From assembly GCA_963829705.1 (NCBI GenBank), contig CAWHJN010000001.1, forward strand, positions 310,001-374,000: a stretch of 64,000 bases of DNA, read 5' to 3'. The notes beneath the pieces were generated by a model, which did no database searches, was not told the DNA's origin, and saw nothing but the letters and a program-made list of their open reading frames with translations. Shown in pieces: positions 28,008 through 36,525 of this stretch. Positions within the stretch are counted from its first letter, which is position 1; every line of letters starts with the position of its first letter. This DNA is from CAWHJN01 sp963829705 (lineage in GTDB: Bacteria; Bacteroidota; Rhodothermia; Rhodothermales; BA12). The position numbers and the translations under genes are program-made.

Positions 28008-28012
28008 GAATA

Positions 28013-28414
28013 ATGAGCATCCGAACAGAGCGCGTTGCCAGCATGTTGCAGAAAGAGGTGGCCGACCTGTTGCAGAACACGTTTGGCGACCAGTTGCACC
28101 CGATGGTGACCGTCACTGGCGTGCGCGTCACCAAAGACCTCGGCATCGCCTACGTGGACGTGAGCGTGATGGGCGAGCAGCCTGCCGAGCGCGCTGCGAC
28201 GATGAAGCGTCTCGAAGCGCTCACGCAGCAGGTGCGGACGGCACTCGCGCAGCGCATCCGCCACCAGTTGCGCGTCATGCCCGAACTCCGCTTTTTCCTC
28301 GACGAATCGCTCGAAAAGGCGCGGCACATGGACACCCTCTTCGCCCGCATCCGCGAAGAGCGCGCGCACCGCGAGGGGACGGCAGAAGAAGAAGGCGAGA
28401 CCCCGGACGAATGA
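28013..28414 (+). CDS. rbfA: 30S ribosome-binding factor A
   Basis: Cold-shock-associated 30S maturation factor, 133 residues, single KH-like domain. MSIRTERVASMLQKEVADLL is the standard family N terminus, followed by VTVTGVRVTKDLGIAYVDVS and LRVMPELRFFLDESLEKARH near the end. ATG 28013 is chosen over a start inside the repeat spacer. Its stop overlaps the truB start by 4 nt (ATGA), indicating translational coupling. Confidence 0.93.
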   Translation: MSIRTERVASMLQKEVADLLQNTFGDQLHPMVTVTGVRVTKDLGIAYVDVSVMGEQPAERAATMKRLEALTQQVRTALAQRIRHQLRVMPELRFFLDESLEKARHMDTLFARIREERAHREGTAEEEGETPDE

Positions 28415-29115
28415 GCCTCGCGCCCATCTGGACGGCCGGCACGCCCCGGCCCGACGCGGACGGCTTCGTGCTGCCCATTGACAAGCCGCAGGGCATCACG
28501 TCGTTCGACGTCATCCGGAGGCTGCGGCGCGTGCTGGGGGTGCGGAAGATCGGCCACGCGGGCACGCTAGACCCGATGGCAACGGGCCTGCTCGTCTGCC
28601 TTGTCGGCACGGCTACCAAGCAGGCGGATCACTTCCAGGCGCTCACGAAAGGCTATGAAGGCACGATAAGACTGGGCGGACGGACGGCATCGCAGGATGC
28701 CGAGACGCCTGTGGAGGACGTGGTGGCTACCGATCACCTCACCGCAGAAGCCGTGCGCGAGGCCGCGGCCACGTTCGTGGGCGATATCGAGCAGATCCCG
28801 CCGATGTACTCCGCCGTGAAAGTCGGCGGCGAGCGGTTGTACAAAAAGGCGCGCAAGGGCGAAACCGTCGAGCGGCAACCGCGCCCGGTGTCGATCTATT
28901 TTTTCGATGTGGACGCCACGGCGCTGCCCGACGTGCCCTTCGCCGTGGCCTGCTCGAAAGGCACATACATCCGCACGCTCGCGGCAGACCTGGGCGAAAC
29001 CCTCGGCGTGGGCGGCTACCTGACCCGGTTGCGCCGCGTGGGCATCGGCACGTTATCGGTGGACGACGCCTGGACGCTCGACGCGCTCGCCGACGCGCAG
29101 CAGCCCACTGTGTAA
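28411..29115 (+). CDS. truB: tRNA pseudouridine(55) synthase TruB
   Basis: Modifies U55 in the T-loop of tRNAs. The 234-residue product has GFVLPIDKPQGITSFDVIRR, the catalytic-Asp motif KIGHAGTLDPMATGLLVCLV, YEGTIRLGGRTASQDAETP, and QIPPMYSAVKVGGERLYKKA. The CSKGTYIRTLAADLGETLG block closes the catalytic domain. The C-terminal PUA-type extension of long TruB forms is reduced, as in many Bacteroidota. Start ATG 28411 overlaps the rbfA stop, and its TAA overlaps the ribF ATG by one base. Confidence 0.93.
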   Translation: MSLAPIWTAGTPRPDADGFVLPIDKPQGITSFDVIRRLRRVLGVRKIGHAGTLDPMATGLLVCLVGTATKQADHFQALTKGYEGTIRLGGRTASQDAETPVEDVVATDHLTAEAVREAAATFVGDIEQIPPMYSAVKVGGERLYKKARKGETVERQPRPVSIYFFDVDATALPDVPFAVACSKGTYIRTLAADLGETLGVGGYLTRLRRVGIGTLSVDDAWTLDALADAQQPTV

Positions 29116-30038
29116 TGGAGACTTCTCTCGGCGGCAACGAGGAAACGCGCGGCGCGGTCGTGACCGTCGGCACGTTCGACGGGGTGCACGTGGGGCATCA
29201 GGAGGTCGTTCGCTACGTGCTTGCACGTGCTGAGGCGCGAGGCGTGCCCGGCCTCGTCGTCACCTTCGATCCGCACCCGCGCGAGGTCGTCCGGGGCGAA
29301 GAGGTGCCGCTGCTGACGACGGTGGAGGAGCGGACCGAAAAACTCGCCGCGCTGGGCATCTCGAAAACCGTCGTCATCCCGTTTACGCCCGCTTTCGCAG
29401 CGATGAGCGCCGAGGCGTTCGTCACCGACGTGCTCGTAGACGAGTTGCACATGGGCGAGATCGTCATCGGCTACGACCACGGCTTCGGACGCGGGCGCGA
29501 GGGCGACGCCGACCTCATGCGGCGGCTCGGTGCCGAATGCGGCTTCACCGTCGACGTGATCCCGCCGCACCTCGTCGAAAAGTACGCCGTCTCGTCGTCG
29601 CTCGTCCGCGAGGTGCTGCTCGAAAAAGGCGACGTGGCGCAGGCACGCGCGTTGCTGGGCACGCCGTACACGCTCTCGGGAGAGGTCGTCCGGGGCGATG
29701 AGCGCGGGCGGCTGCTCGGCTATCCGACGGCCAACCTGAAGCCGCGGGCGTCCAAGCTTGTCCCGAAGCGCGGCGTGTATGCCGTCGAGGTGGTGCGCGC
29801 GCGCGACCGCTTTTTCGGGATGCTCAACATCGGGCATCGACCCACGTTTGGCGGCGTCGAGACGCGCCTAGAGGTTCACCTGTTCGATTTCGACGGCGAC
29901 CTCTACGGCGAGACGCTGACCGTGGAATTCATCGACCGTTTACGCGACGAGCAGCGTTTCGACGGAATCGAGGCACTCAAAGAGCAACTTGACCGCGATG
30001 CGCGTCGTTGCATTACGCTGTTTGGTCTGAAAGACTGA
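29115..30038 (+). CDS. ribF: Bifunctional riboflavin kinase / FAD synthetase
   Basis: Makes FMN and then FAD from riboflavin and ATP, 307 residues. N-terminal nucleotidyltransferase domain with VVTVGTFDGVHVGHQEVV and the FDPHPREVV segment; C-terminal kinase domain with GDERGRLLGYPTANLKPRAS, GVYAVEV, LNIGHRPTFGG and EVHLFDFDGDLYGE. The truB-ribF-rpsO order is a common bacterial arrangement. No FMN riboswitch is seen upstream, because the gene starts inside the truB stop codon. Confidence 0.94.
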   Translation: METSLGGNEETRGAVVTVGTFDGVHVGHQEVVRYVLARAEARGVPGLVVTFDPHPREVVRGEEVPLLTTVEERTEKLAALGISKTVVIPFTPAFAAMSAEAFVTDVLVDELHMGEIVIGYDHGFGRGREGDADLMRRLGAECGFTVDVIPPHLVEKYAVSSSLVREVLLEKGDVAQARALLGTPYTLSGEVVRGDERGRLLGYPTANLKPRASKLVPKRGVYAVEVVRARDRFFGMLNIGHRPTFGGVETRLEVHLFDFDGDLYGETLTVEFIDRLRDEQRFDGIEALKEQLDRDARRCITLFGLKD

Positions 30039-30119
30039 ACCGTTCGACCTGTCACGAGGCAGGATCCGCTCATCTTCTCTGCGATGGTACCAATCCAGAG
30101 AGGAGACCTTTTTACCTAC

Positions 30120-30386
30120 ATGATTTCCAGCGAACAGAAACGCGAACTCGTCGGCACGTACGGCAAGAACGACAAGGACACCGGCAGCGCCGAAGTGCAG
30201 ATTGCCATCCTGTCGACCCGTATCAACGAGCTCACCGAGCACCTCAAGACGCACAAGAAAGACCACTCGACGCGCCAGGGACTGCTCCGGCTCGTCGGTA
30301 AGCGCCGCCGGTTGCTCAACTACCTGACCAGCAGCGACATCGAGCGGTATCGTTCGATCATCAAGGAACTGGGCATCCGTAAGTAA
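30120..30386 (+). CDS. rpsO: 30S ribosomal protein S15
   Basis: 88-residue primary rRNA-binding protein of the small subunit. The sequence carries DTGSAEVQIAILSTRINELT, EHLKTHKKDHSTRQGLLRLV and GKRRRLLNYLTSSDIERYRS, the full S15 signature. ATG 30120 is preceded by AGAGGAGACC at 30098-30107, one of the few purine-rich, Shine-Dalgarno-like stretches in the window. The 81-bp leader after ribF could house S15 autoregulation, but no pseudoknot was demonstrated. A strong terminator follows. Confidence 0.96.
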   Translation: MISSEQKRELVGTYGKNDKDTGSAEVQIAILSTRINELTEHLKTHKKDHSTRQGLLRLVGKRRRLLNYLTSSDIERYRSIIKELGIRK

Positions 30387-30401
30387 CCGGAGCCCATCGG
30401 G

Positions 30402-30430
30402 CGGCACTCCGTGTGGGGTGCCGTCTTTTT
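30402..30430 (+). terminator. Rho-independent terminator between rpsO and pnp
   Basis: Nine-pair stem CGGCACTCC / GGGGTGCCG (30402-30410 and 30415-30423, one G-U pair) with a GTGT tetraloop, then TCTTTTTTGG. It lies 15 bp after the rpsO stop. Some read-through into pnp is likely, as in other bacteria with this gene pair. Confidence 0.85.
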
Positions 30431-30491
30431 TGGGGCCGCCTGCAGGTGCAGCGCGTAAGACCTCAGCAGCGAAATAAGAGAAAGACAACAC

Positions 30492-32816
30492 ATGTCAAAC
30501 CCCACAACGCGCAGCGTCGATTTTGCAAATGGCAAAACGCTGCACATGGAGACCGGAAAGCTCGCCAAACAGGCGCAAGGCTCCGTCGTCGTCCGCCAGG
30601 GCGATACCACGGTGCTCTGCACCGCCGTCGTCGCTCCCGACGTACGCGAAGGCCAGAGCTTTTTCCCGCTCATGGTCGATTACCGCGAGAAGTTTTCCGC
30701 CGGCGGCAAAGTGCCCGGTGGCTTCATCAAGCGAGAAGGCCGCCCGACGGACAAGGAAGTCCTCTCGGCCCGCCTCATCGACCGCGCCGTCCGCCCGCTC
30801 TTCGCCGACGGCTTCTACAACGAAGTCCAGATCCAGATCATGGTGCTCTCCGCCGACCCCGAGGTAAACTCGGACGTGCTGGCGGGCTGCGGCGCCTCGG
30901 CGGCGCTGATGCTCTCGGGCGCGCCCTTCCAGGGCCCGATCGCCGAAGTGCGCGTGGGCCGTATTGGCGGTGAGTTCGTCGTCAACCCCCACATCTCGCA
31001 GATGGGCGAGAGCGACATCGACCTCATCGTCGCGGGCAAGCAGGATTCCATCGTGATGGTGGAAGGCGAGATGAAAGAGATCTCGGAAGAGGAGATGATC
31101 GAGGCGCTGGAAGTCGGCCACGACGCCATCCGCAAGATCATCGCCATGCAGAAAGACCTCGTCGAAGGCTACGGCACGCCCGAAACGATGAGCTTCACGT
31201 CGGTGGCCCTGCCCGATGGCATCGTCGAGAAAGTGCGCGGCATGATCGGGCAGGAGATGCTCGACCACGTCCGCAAGCCGTACGACAAAGCCTCTTTCTA
31301 CGGCGGCGTCGACGAGATGAAAGCGCGCGTCGTGGACGCGATGCTCGGCACCGGCGATGACGCGCAGGACGCTACGCCCGAAGGCTGGACGAAATCGCAG
31401 ATCAAGGACGCCGTCACGAAGGTCGAGAGCCACGCGATGCGCGAGATGATTCTGTCGGACAACCGCCGCATCGACGGTCGCGGGCTGAAGGACATCCGCA
31501 ACATCTGGTGCGAAGTCGATTACCTGCCGCGTGTCCACGGCTCGGCCGTCTTCACGCGCGGTGAGACGCAGGTGCTCTCCACGATCACGCTGGGCACCAA
31601 GAAAGACGTGCAGCCCGTCGATCAGATTTTCGACACGACGGACAAGCGCTTTTTCCTCCACTACACGTTCCCGCCGTTCTCCGTCGGCGAGGCGCGCATG
31701 ATCCGGGGCGTGAGCCGCCGCGAAGTGGGCCACGGCTTCCTCGCCGAGCGCGCGCTGGCCAGCGTGATCCCGAGCGACGAGGACTTCCCCTACACCATCC
31801 GCATCAACTCCGACGTGCTCGAGTCCAACGGCTCGTCGTCGATGGCGAGTGTGTGCTCGGGCTCGATGGCGCTGATGGACGCCGGTGTGCCCATTGCCAA
31901 GCCGGTGGCGGGCATCGCCATGGGATTGATCGCCGATGGCGACCGTATCGCCGTTCTCAGTGACATTCTCGGCACCGAGGATCACCTGGGGGACATGGAC
32001 TTCAAGCTCTGTGGCACCGCGGACGGCATCACGGCCTGCCAGATGGATATCAAGATCGACGGGCTGCCCCGCGAAGTGCTCGCCCAGGCGCTGCACCAGG
32101 CGAAGGAAGGCCGCGATCACATCCTCGGCATCATGAACGAGACGATCTCGGAGCCCAACCCGGACCTGAAGCCGTACGCGCCGCGCCTGACGCAGATCAC
32201 CATCGACGCCGACCAGATCGGCGCGGTGATCGGGCCAGGCGGCAAAATCATCCAGGGCATCCAGCGCGAAACCGAGACGCAGATCTCCATCGACGAGCGC
32301 GACGGCTACGGCTTCGTGACCATCGCAGCGACGGACGGCGACAAAGCCATGCACGCCGTGCAGATGATCAAAGGCATCGTGGCCAAGCCCGAAGTCGGCG
32401 AGAACTACACGGGCACGGTCAAGAACATGCTCGGCTTCGGGGCCATCCTCGAAATCCTGCCGGGCAAGGAAGCCATGCTGCACGTCTCGGAAATGGACTA
32501 CGGTTTCGTGGAAAAACCCGAAGATCACATGCAGGTCGGCGACAAGGTCGAGGTGCAGGTCATCGAGGTGCGCGACGACGGCAAGGTGCGCCTGAGCCGC
32601 AAGCCGTTCCTCGAAAAACCCGAAGGCTACGAAGAGCGTCCCCCGAGGTCGTCTTCGCGTAGCGGCGGGGACCGCGGCGGGCGCGGCGACCGGGATCGCG
32701 GCGGACGCGGTGGTGGCCGTGGTCGTGGCGGTGACCGTGACCGGGGCGGACGCGACCGGGACGACCGTGGAGATCGCGGCGACCGGGGTGGCAACTCCGA
32801 CTCCGACCGCGACTGA
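30492..32816 (+). CDS. pnp: Polyribonucleotide nucleotidyltransferase with RG-rich tail
   Basis: Phosphorolytic 3'-5' exoribonuclease, 774 residues. Two RNase PH domains flank a helical linker; the second has FFLHYTFPPFSVGEARMIRG and DFKLCGTADGITACQMDIKI. A KH domain (IGAVIGPGGKIIQGIQRETE) and an S1 domain (GFGAILEILPGKEAMLHVSE) follow. The last ~60 residues, from about 715, are an Arg/Gly/Asp-rich tail (RSGGDRGGRGDRDRGGRGGG and so on) not present in E. coli PNPase; similar tails bind RNA or RNA helicases in other proteins. Follows rpsO; ends at a strong terminator. Confidence 0.96.
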   Translation: MSNPTTRSVDFANGKTLHMETGKLAKQAQGSVVVRQGDTTVLCTAVVAPDVREGQSFFPLMVDYREKFSAGGKVPGGFIKREGRPTDKEVLSARLIDRAVRPLFADGFYNEVQIQIMVLSADPEVNSDVLAGCGASAALMLSGAPFQGPIAEVRVGRIGGEFVVNPHISQMGESDIDLIVAGKQDSIVMVEGEMKEISEEEMIEALEVGHDAIRKIIAMQKDLVEGYGTPETMSFTSVALPDGIVEKVRGMIGQEMLDHVRKPYDKASFYGGVDEMKARVVDAMLGTGDDAQDATPEGWTKSQIKDAVTKVESHAMREMILSDNRRIDGRGLKDIRNIWCEVDYLPRVHGSAVFTRGETQVLSTITLGTKKDVQPVDQIFDTTDKRFFLHYTFPPFSVGEARMIRGVSRREVGHGFLAERALASVIPSDEDFPYTIRINSDVLESNGSSSMASVCSGSMALMDAGVPIAKPVAGIAMGLIADGDRIAVLSDILGTEDHLGDMDFKLCGTADGITACQMDIKIDGLPREVLAQALHQAKEGRDHILGIMNETISEPNPDLKPYAPRLTQITIDADQIGAVIGPGGKIIQGIQRETETQISIDERDGYGFVTIAATDGDKAMHAVQMIKGIVAKPEVGENYTGTVKNMLGFGAILEILPGKEAMLHVSEMDYGFVEKPEDHMQVGDKVEVQVIEVRDDGKVRLSRKPFLEKPEGYEERPPRSSSRSGGDRGGRGDRDRGGRGGGRGRGGDRDRGGRDRDDRGDRGDRGGNSDSDRD

Positions 32817-32837
32817 TTCGCGTGTGTCAGGAACCCG

Positions 32838-32876
32838 ACGGCGGACGTTGCTCTACGCAGCGTCCGCCGTTTTTTG
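32838..32876 (+). terminator. Rho-independent terminator after pnp
   Basis: Ten-bp perfect stem ACGGCGGACG / CGTCCGCCGT (32838-32847 and 32861-32870) followed by a run of T through 32875. It lies 21 bp after the pnp stop and ends the translation/RNA gene cluster. Confidence 0.88.
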
Positions 32877-32905
32877 ATTCAGCGACGCACTTTTGGAATC
32901 TCCAT

Positions 32906-32976
32906 CCCCTTCCTGGAGGGAAGGGGCGCGAAGCCGACGGAGGGTGTCGGCCACAGATGTCAGAAAACACCCTCCG
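32906..32976. repeat. Double-hairpin, REP-like element upstream of the M16 peptidase gene
   Basis: Two nested-scale inverted repeats: CCCCTTCC / GGAAGGGG (32906-32913 and 32919-32926) and CGGAGGGTGT / ACACCCTCCG (32938-32947 and 32967-32976). Between them is GCGCGAAGCCGACGGAGGGT, which on the other strand reads ACCCTCCGTCGGCTTCGCGC. As recalled, that is a text seen as dispersed intergenic palindromes in many bacterial genomes. It lies between the pnp terminator and the M16 start. Confidence 0.5.
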
Positions 32977-33002
32977 ACCGCACTTTACGATAGATCGACC
33001 CT

Positions 33003-34265
33003 ATGCCCACCTCGAGCTCCCATACCGTTTCGTCCCCCAACACCATCGAGCGCGCCACGCTCGACAACGGCGTGCGTGTGCTCGTCGAACCCATCCCGTC
33101 GATGCGCTCGGTAGCCGTTGGCGTGTGGGTCCACGTGGGCAGCCGCGACGAGCGCGACGAGAACGGTGGCATCAGCCATCTCATCGAGCACATGGTGTTC
33201 AAGGGCACCGAGCGCCGCCGCACGCACCACATCGCGCAGCGCATGGAATCCGTCGGGGGCTACCTGAACGCCTTCACGTCGAAAGAGCACACGTGCTACT
33301 ACGCCCGCGGATTGGATGAGCACTTCTCCCGCGCCCTTGACGTCGTGGCCGACCTCGTCGCCACGCCCAAGTTTCCCGAAGGGGAGTTGGAGAAAGAGAA
33401 AGAGGTGGTCGTGGAAGAAATGCGGATGTACGAGGATCAGCCCGAAGACCTGATCTTCGACAAGATCGAGGCGACGCTCTACGGCGAGCACCCCCTCGGG
33501 CGGCCCATCATCGGAACGGAAACGTCGGTCAGGTCGCTGTCCCGCGACGATCTCCAGGAGTACGTGCGGGATCACTACGCCGCCAACCACGTCGTCGTGG
33601 CAGCGGCGGGGAGCGTCAACATGAAGCAGGCCGTGAAGCTGGCCGAGAAGACGCTCGGATCGCTTCAACCCGGCGTGCCCCTCGACCGCACGCCGCCCGA
33701 AACCCTCGCGCCCGCGCACACCGAGGCCACGCGCCCCATCGGGCAGGCACACCTCGTGTTTACGACGCCGACGTTCTCGATCCACGACGAGCGGCGGACG
33801 GTGCTGTCGGTGCTCAACACCGTGCTCGGCGGCGGGATGTCGAGCCTCCTGAACCAGAACATCCGCGAGCGCTACGGCTACTGCTACAACATCTACAGCT
33901 ACCTCAACCACTACGAGGACGCGGGCGACTTCGGCGTGTACATGGCGACGGAGCCGCAGCGGGTGGATCGGGCGCGCAAGCTCATCTTCCGCGAACTCCA
34001 GCGGTTGACCGACAAACCCGTCAGCCCGCGTGTGCTGGCGCAGGCCAAGAACCAGGTCAAGGGCGGCCTGCTGCTCGGCCTCGAAAGCATGAGTAGCCGC
34101 ATGACGCGGCTCGGACGGCAGGAGTTGTATTTTGGCCGCACACTCTCACTCGACGAGATCCGCGACGACATCGACGCCGTGACGGCGCAGGACCTGCTCG
34201 ACCTCGCGCAGGAGATCTTCGTCCCGGAGGCGTTCTCGTCGAGCTATCTGCTGCCTGCTGCGTGA
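33003..34265 (+). CDS. M16-family zinc peptidase (processing-peptidase type)
   Basis: 420-residue insulinase/pitrilysin-family protein. The inverted zinc motif HxxEH is present in NGGISHLIEHMVFKGTERR (about residues 58-62), with the distal Glu in the following ELEKEKEVVVEEMRMYED region. The C-terminal half contains the family's RERYGYCYNIYSYLNHYED block. Size matches the PqqL/mitochondrial-processing-peptidase-beta-like single-domain forms that act as dimers. No signal peptide, so probably cytoplasmic. Start ATG 33003. Substrate unknown. Confidence 0.9.
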   Translation: MPTSSSHTVSSPNTIERATLDNGVRVLVEPIPSMRSVAVGVWVHVGSRDERDENGGISHLIEHMVFKGTERRRTHHIAQRMESVGGYLNAFTSKEHTCYYARGLDEHFSRALDVVADLVATPKFPEGELEKEKEVVVEEMRMYEDQPEDLIFDKIEATLYGEHPLGRPIIGTETSVRSLSRDDLQEYVRDHYAANHVVVAAAGSVNMKQAVKLAEKTLGSLQPGVPLDRTPPETLAPAHTEATRPIGQAHLVFTTPTFSIHDERRTVLSVLNTVLGGGMSSLLNQNIRERYGYCYNIYSYLNHYEDAGDFGVYMATEPQRVDRARKLIFRELQRLTDKPVSPRVLAQAKNQVKGGLLLGLESMSSRMTRLGRQELYFGRTLSLDEIRDDIDAVTAQDLLDLAQEIFVPEAFSSSYLLPAA

Positions 34266-34318
34266 GGGTGGAGGCTGGAAGGCCTCACACGAAAATCTAG
34301 CCTCCGATCTCTGCTCCC
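34266..34318. repeat. Inverted-repeat spacer between the M16 gene and scpA
   Basis: The spacer holds GGAGGCT / AGCCTCC (34270-34276 and 34299-34305) and an alternative GTGAGG / CCTCAC pair (34262-34267 and 34283-34288) that starts in the stop codon. The second arm of the first pair runs into the pyrimidine tract before the scpA GTG. It resembles the infB-rbfA spacer in plan. Confidence 0.4.
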
Positions 34319-35020
34319 GTGTACACCATCCACCTCCAGCAGTTTGAAGGCCCTCTCGACTTGCTGGTGTTTTTCATCCAGCGCGACGAACTGGACATTT
34401 ACGACATCCCCATTGCGCGCATTACCGACGAATACCTGGCCTACGTGCGGCACCTCCAGCAGGTGGACCTCGACGCGGCGGGGGAGTTCGTCTTTTTTGC
34501 GGCTCTGCTCATCAGCATCAAAGCCAAGCTGCTGCTTCCAAATCCCGAACTCGACGAACTGGGCGAGCCCATCGACCCGCGCCGCGAACTGGTGGAGCGG
34601 CTGCTCGAATACGTCCGGTTCAAAGAGGCGTCGGGTGTGCTGGCAGAACTCCGCGCCGCGCGTCAGCAGCAGTTCACGCGCCCGGCCGGAGAGGCCGCGC
34701 CGCAGGTGACGACGCGCCTGGCGCGGCTCCAACCGTCGGATCTCGTGCGCGGCCTGCGCCGGGTGCTCATTCAGGTACCCGAAGCCGTGCAGCACGCCGT
34801 GCAGCGGTTCGTCTTCACCGTCGAAGAGCAGATGGAAGCCCTGCTGGCAGTGTTGCGGAAGCGACGGGAGGTGTCGTTCGGCCGCTTCACCGATGCGCGT
34901 CCGCGTACGTTTGTGATCGCAAGCCTGCTGGCCGTGCTCGAACTCGTCCGGCGTGGGCAGGCCATCGTGCGCGCCGGTGCCGACGTGGATTTCTGGGTTC
35001 AAGACCCCGGTGACGGCTGA
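34319..35020 (+). CDS. scpA: Segregation and condensation protein A
   Basis: Kleisin subunit of the SMC-ScpAB condensin that compacts and segregates chromosomes. The 233-residue product begins YTIHLQQFEGPLDLLVFFIQ, the family start, with ISIKAKLLLP closing the N-terminal SMC-binding domain and a C-terminal winged helix (TFVIASLLAVLELVRRGQAI). The start is GTG at 34319. It is 1 bp upstream of scpB, matching the usual operon. smc itself is not in the window. Confidence 0.92.
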   Translation: MYTIHLQQFEGPLDLLVFFIQRDELDIYDIPIARITDEYLAYVRHLQQVDLDAAGEFVFFAALLISIKAKLLLPNPELDELGEPIDPRRELVERLLEYVRFKEASGVLAELRAARQQQFTRPAGEAAPQVTTRLARLQPSDLVRGLRRVLIQVPEAVQHAVQRFVFTVEEQMEALLAVLRKRREVSFGRFTDARPRTFVIASLLAVLELVRRGQAIVRAGADVDFWVQDPGDG

Positions 35021-35021
35021 G

Positions 35022-35696
35022 ATGGAAATCGACCGTTCCGAGCGTTTCGCGCATTACGAGGCTGCCATCGAGGCGGTTCTGCTGGCAGCCCCGGAGGCGC
35101 TGTCGGCCGAGGCGCTGGCGGCGGCGCTCCGGCGTGCGGGCGCGGAGGGGGTAGACGAAGGCGACGTAGAAGCGTGCATCGAGGCGCTCAGGGCGCAGTA
35201 CGCATCGCGCGGGGCGGGCATCACGGTGGAGAAGTGGGCGGGCGGCTATCGATTGGCGACGCACCCGGACTACGCGCCGTACGTCGAGGCGGCGCAGATA
35301 GAGGAGAAGGTGCTGCGGCTCTCTGGCGCGTTGCTCGAGACGTTGGCCGTTATTGCATACAAACAACCCGTCTCCAAACCCGAGATCGATTTCGTGCGCG
35401 GCGTCGACAGCGGGTACGCGATCTCGCGGCTGGGTGAACATGATCTTGTCGCGGTTGTCGGGCGGTCGGAGGGAGTGGGCAAGCCTATGCTCTACGGCAC
35501 CACGCCGGCCTTTCTCGAAACCTTCGGGATGGCTTCGCTCGACGCGCTTCCAGGACTGCGCGAGATGGAAGAACTTTTGTCCGACCCTGCCTTTAGCCGC
35601 GAAAAGGCGCGGCTGCTCACCCTTCAGGCCTTCCGCAGCGACGCGGACGCGCCGCCATCCCCGAGTGACGATGAAGCCCCGCAGACCTCCCCATAA
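35022..35696 (+). CDS. scpB: Segregation and condensation protein B
   Basis: Winged-helix dimer partner of ScpA in the SMC complex, 224 residues from ATG 35022. Recognised by the central motif LLETLAVIAYKQPVSKPEID, which is nearly universal in ScpB, then RGVDSGYAISRLGEHDLV and VGKPMLYGTTPAFLETFGMA. The codons for AVIAYK are unusually AT-rich (GTT ATT GCA TAC AAA) for this genome and contain the dispersed GTTATTGCA motif. The C-terminal tail overlaps the start of the pseudouridine synthase gene by 26 nt. Confidence 0.93.
   Translation: MEIDRSERFAHYEAAIEAVLLAAPEALSAEALAAALRRAGAEGVDEGDVEACIEALRAQYASRGAGITVEKWAGGYRLATHPDYAPYVEAAQIEEKVLRLSGALLETLAVIAYKQPVSKPEIDFVRGVDSGYAISRLGEHDLVAVVGRSEGVGKPMLYGTTPAFLETFGMASLDALPGLREMEELLSDPAFSREKARLLTLQAFRSDADAPPSPSDDEAPQTSP
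35349..35357 (+). repeat. GTTATTGCA motif, copy 1 (inside scpB)
   Basis: GCCGTTATTGCATACAAACA spans this site. The 9-mer core GTTATTGCA with an A-rich 3' flank recurs at 40340, 43987 and, reversed, 58889. Here it encodes part of the conserved AVIAYK peptide. Confidence 0.5.
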
Positions 35697-36516
35697 GCGC
35701 GCCGACGCTACCACGCCCGAGTCCGCGCCCCCGAAACGCCCCAGGCGCTCGAAGGCCGCGCCGCCGCCCGCCGACCAGCCCGTGGACGAACCGATGCGGC
35801 TCAACCGCTACCTCGCCCGGGCAGGCGTGGCCTCGCGCCGCAAAGCCGACGAGCTGATCTCGGCAGGGCAGGTGCGCATCAACGGCCAGACCGTCACCGA
35901 ACTGGGCACGCAGGTAGCACCGGGCGACCGGGTGGATGTGGGCGGGCGCATAGTGTCGCTGGGCGAAAAAATCTATCTGCTGCTCAACAAGCCGGGTGAC
36001 ACCATCACGACGGCCAGCGACGAGAAGGGCCGTAAAACCGTGCTCGACCTCATCGACCTGCCCGAGGACGAGCGTGCCGGGCTGTTTCCGGTGGGTCGGC
36101 TCGACCGCCACACCGTGGGCGTGCTCTTGCTCACCACCGACGGTGAGCTCGCGCACCGGCTCACGCACCCGTCGTACGAGATCGAAAAACTCTACCGGGT
36201 GAGGACAAAGGATTCCATCAAGCCTCACCAGATCGACCAGCTTCTCACCGGCGTGGAGCTGGAAGATGGAAAAGCCGCCTTCGACCAGGCCATTTACCTC
36301 GACCCGAAAGACCACCACGAGATCGCCGTTTCGCTCCACGAGGGCCGCAACCGGCAGATCCGCCGGATGCTCGAAAGCCTCGGCCACGAGGTCGAGACGC
36401 TCGAACGGGTGCGCTATGCCGGCCTGAGTACCGACGGCGTTCGGCGCGGCAAGTGGCGTCGCCTGCTGCCGCACGAAGTCGCCAAACTGCGCCGCCTCGT
36501 CAAGCTCCGCTCCTGA
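35671..36516 (+). CDS. rluB: RluB/RsuA-family 23S rRNA pseudouridine synthase
   Basis: 281-residue enzyme. A basic Pro/Lys-rich N-terminal tail leads into an S4 RNA-binding domain (MRLNRYLARAGVASRRKADE). The catalytic domain follows with YLLLNKPGDTITTASDEKGR, the catalytic-Asp motif FPVGRLDRHTVGVLLLTTDG and HEGRNRQIRRMLESLGHEV. The scpA-scpB-rluB order is widely conserved, which favours RluB over RsuA; the exact target uridine is inferred. Start ATG 35671 overlaps the scpB 3' end; GTG 35665 is an alternative. Confidence 0.88.
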   Translation: MKPRRPPHKRADATTPESAPPKRPRRSKAAPPPADQPVDEPMRLNRYLARAGVASRRKADELISAGQVRINGQTVTELGTQVAPGDRVDVGGRIVSLGEKIYLLLNKPGDTITTASDEKGRKTVLDLIDLPEDERAGLFPVGRLDRHTVGVLLLTTDGELAHRLTHPSYEIEKLYRVRTKDSIKPHQIDQLLTGVELEDGKAAFDQAIYLDPKDHHEIAVSLHEGRNRQIRRMLESLGHEVETLERVRYAGLSTDGVRRGKWRRLLPHEVAKLRRLVKLRS

Positions 36517-36525
36517 AAACCTGTT

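Noticed and set aside
29000..29130. Possible FMN riboswitch before ribF
   Set aside because: ribF starts inside the truB stop codon, leaving no leader, and no RFN-type conserved boxes are seen.
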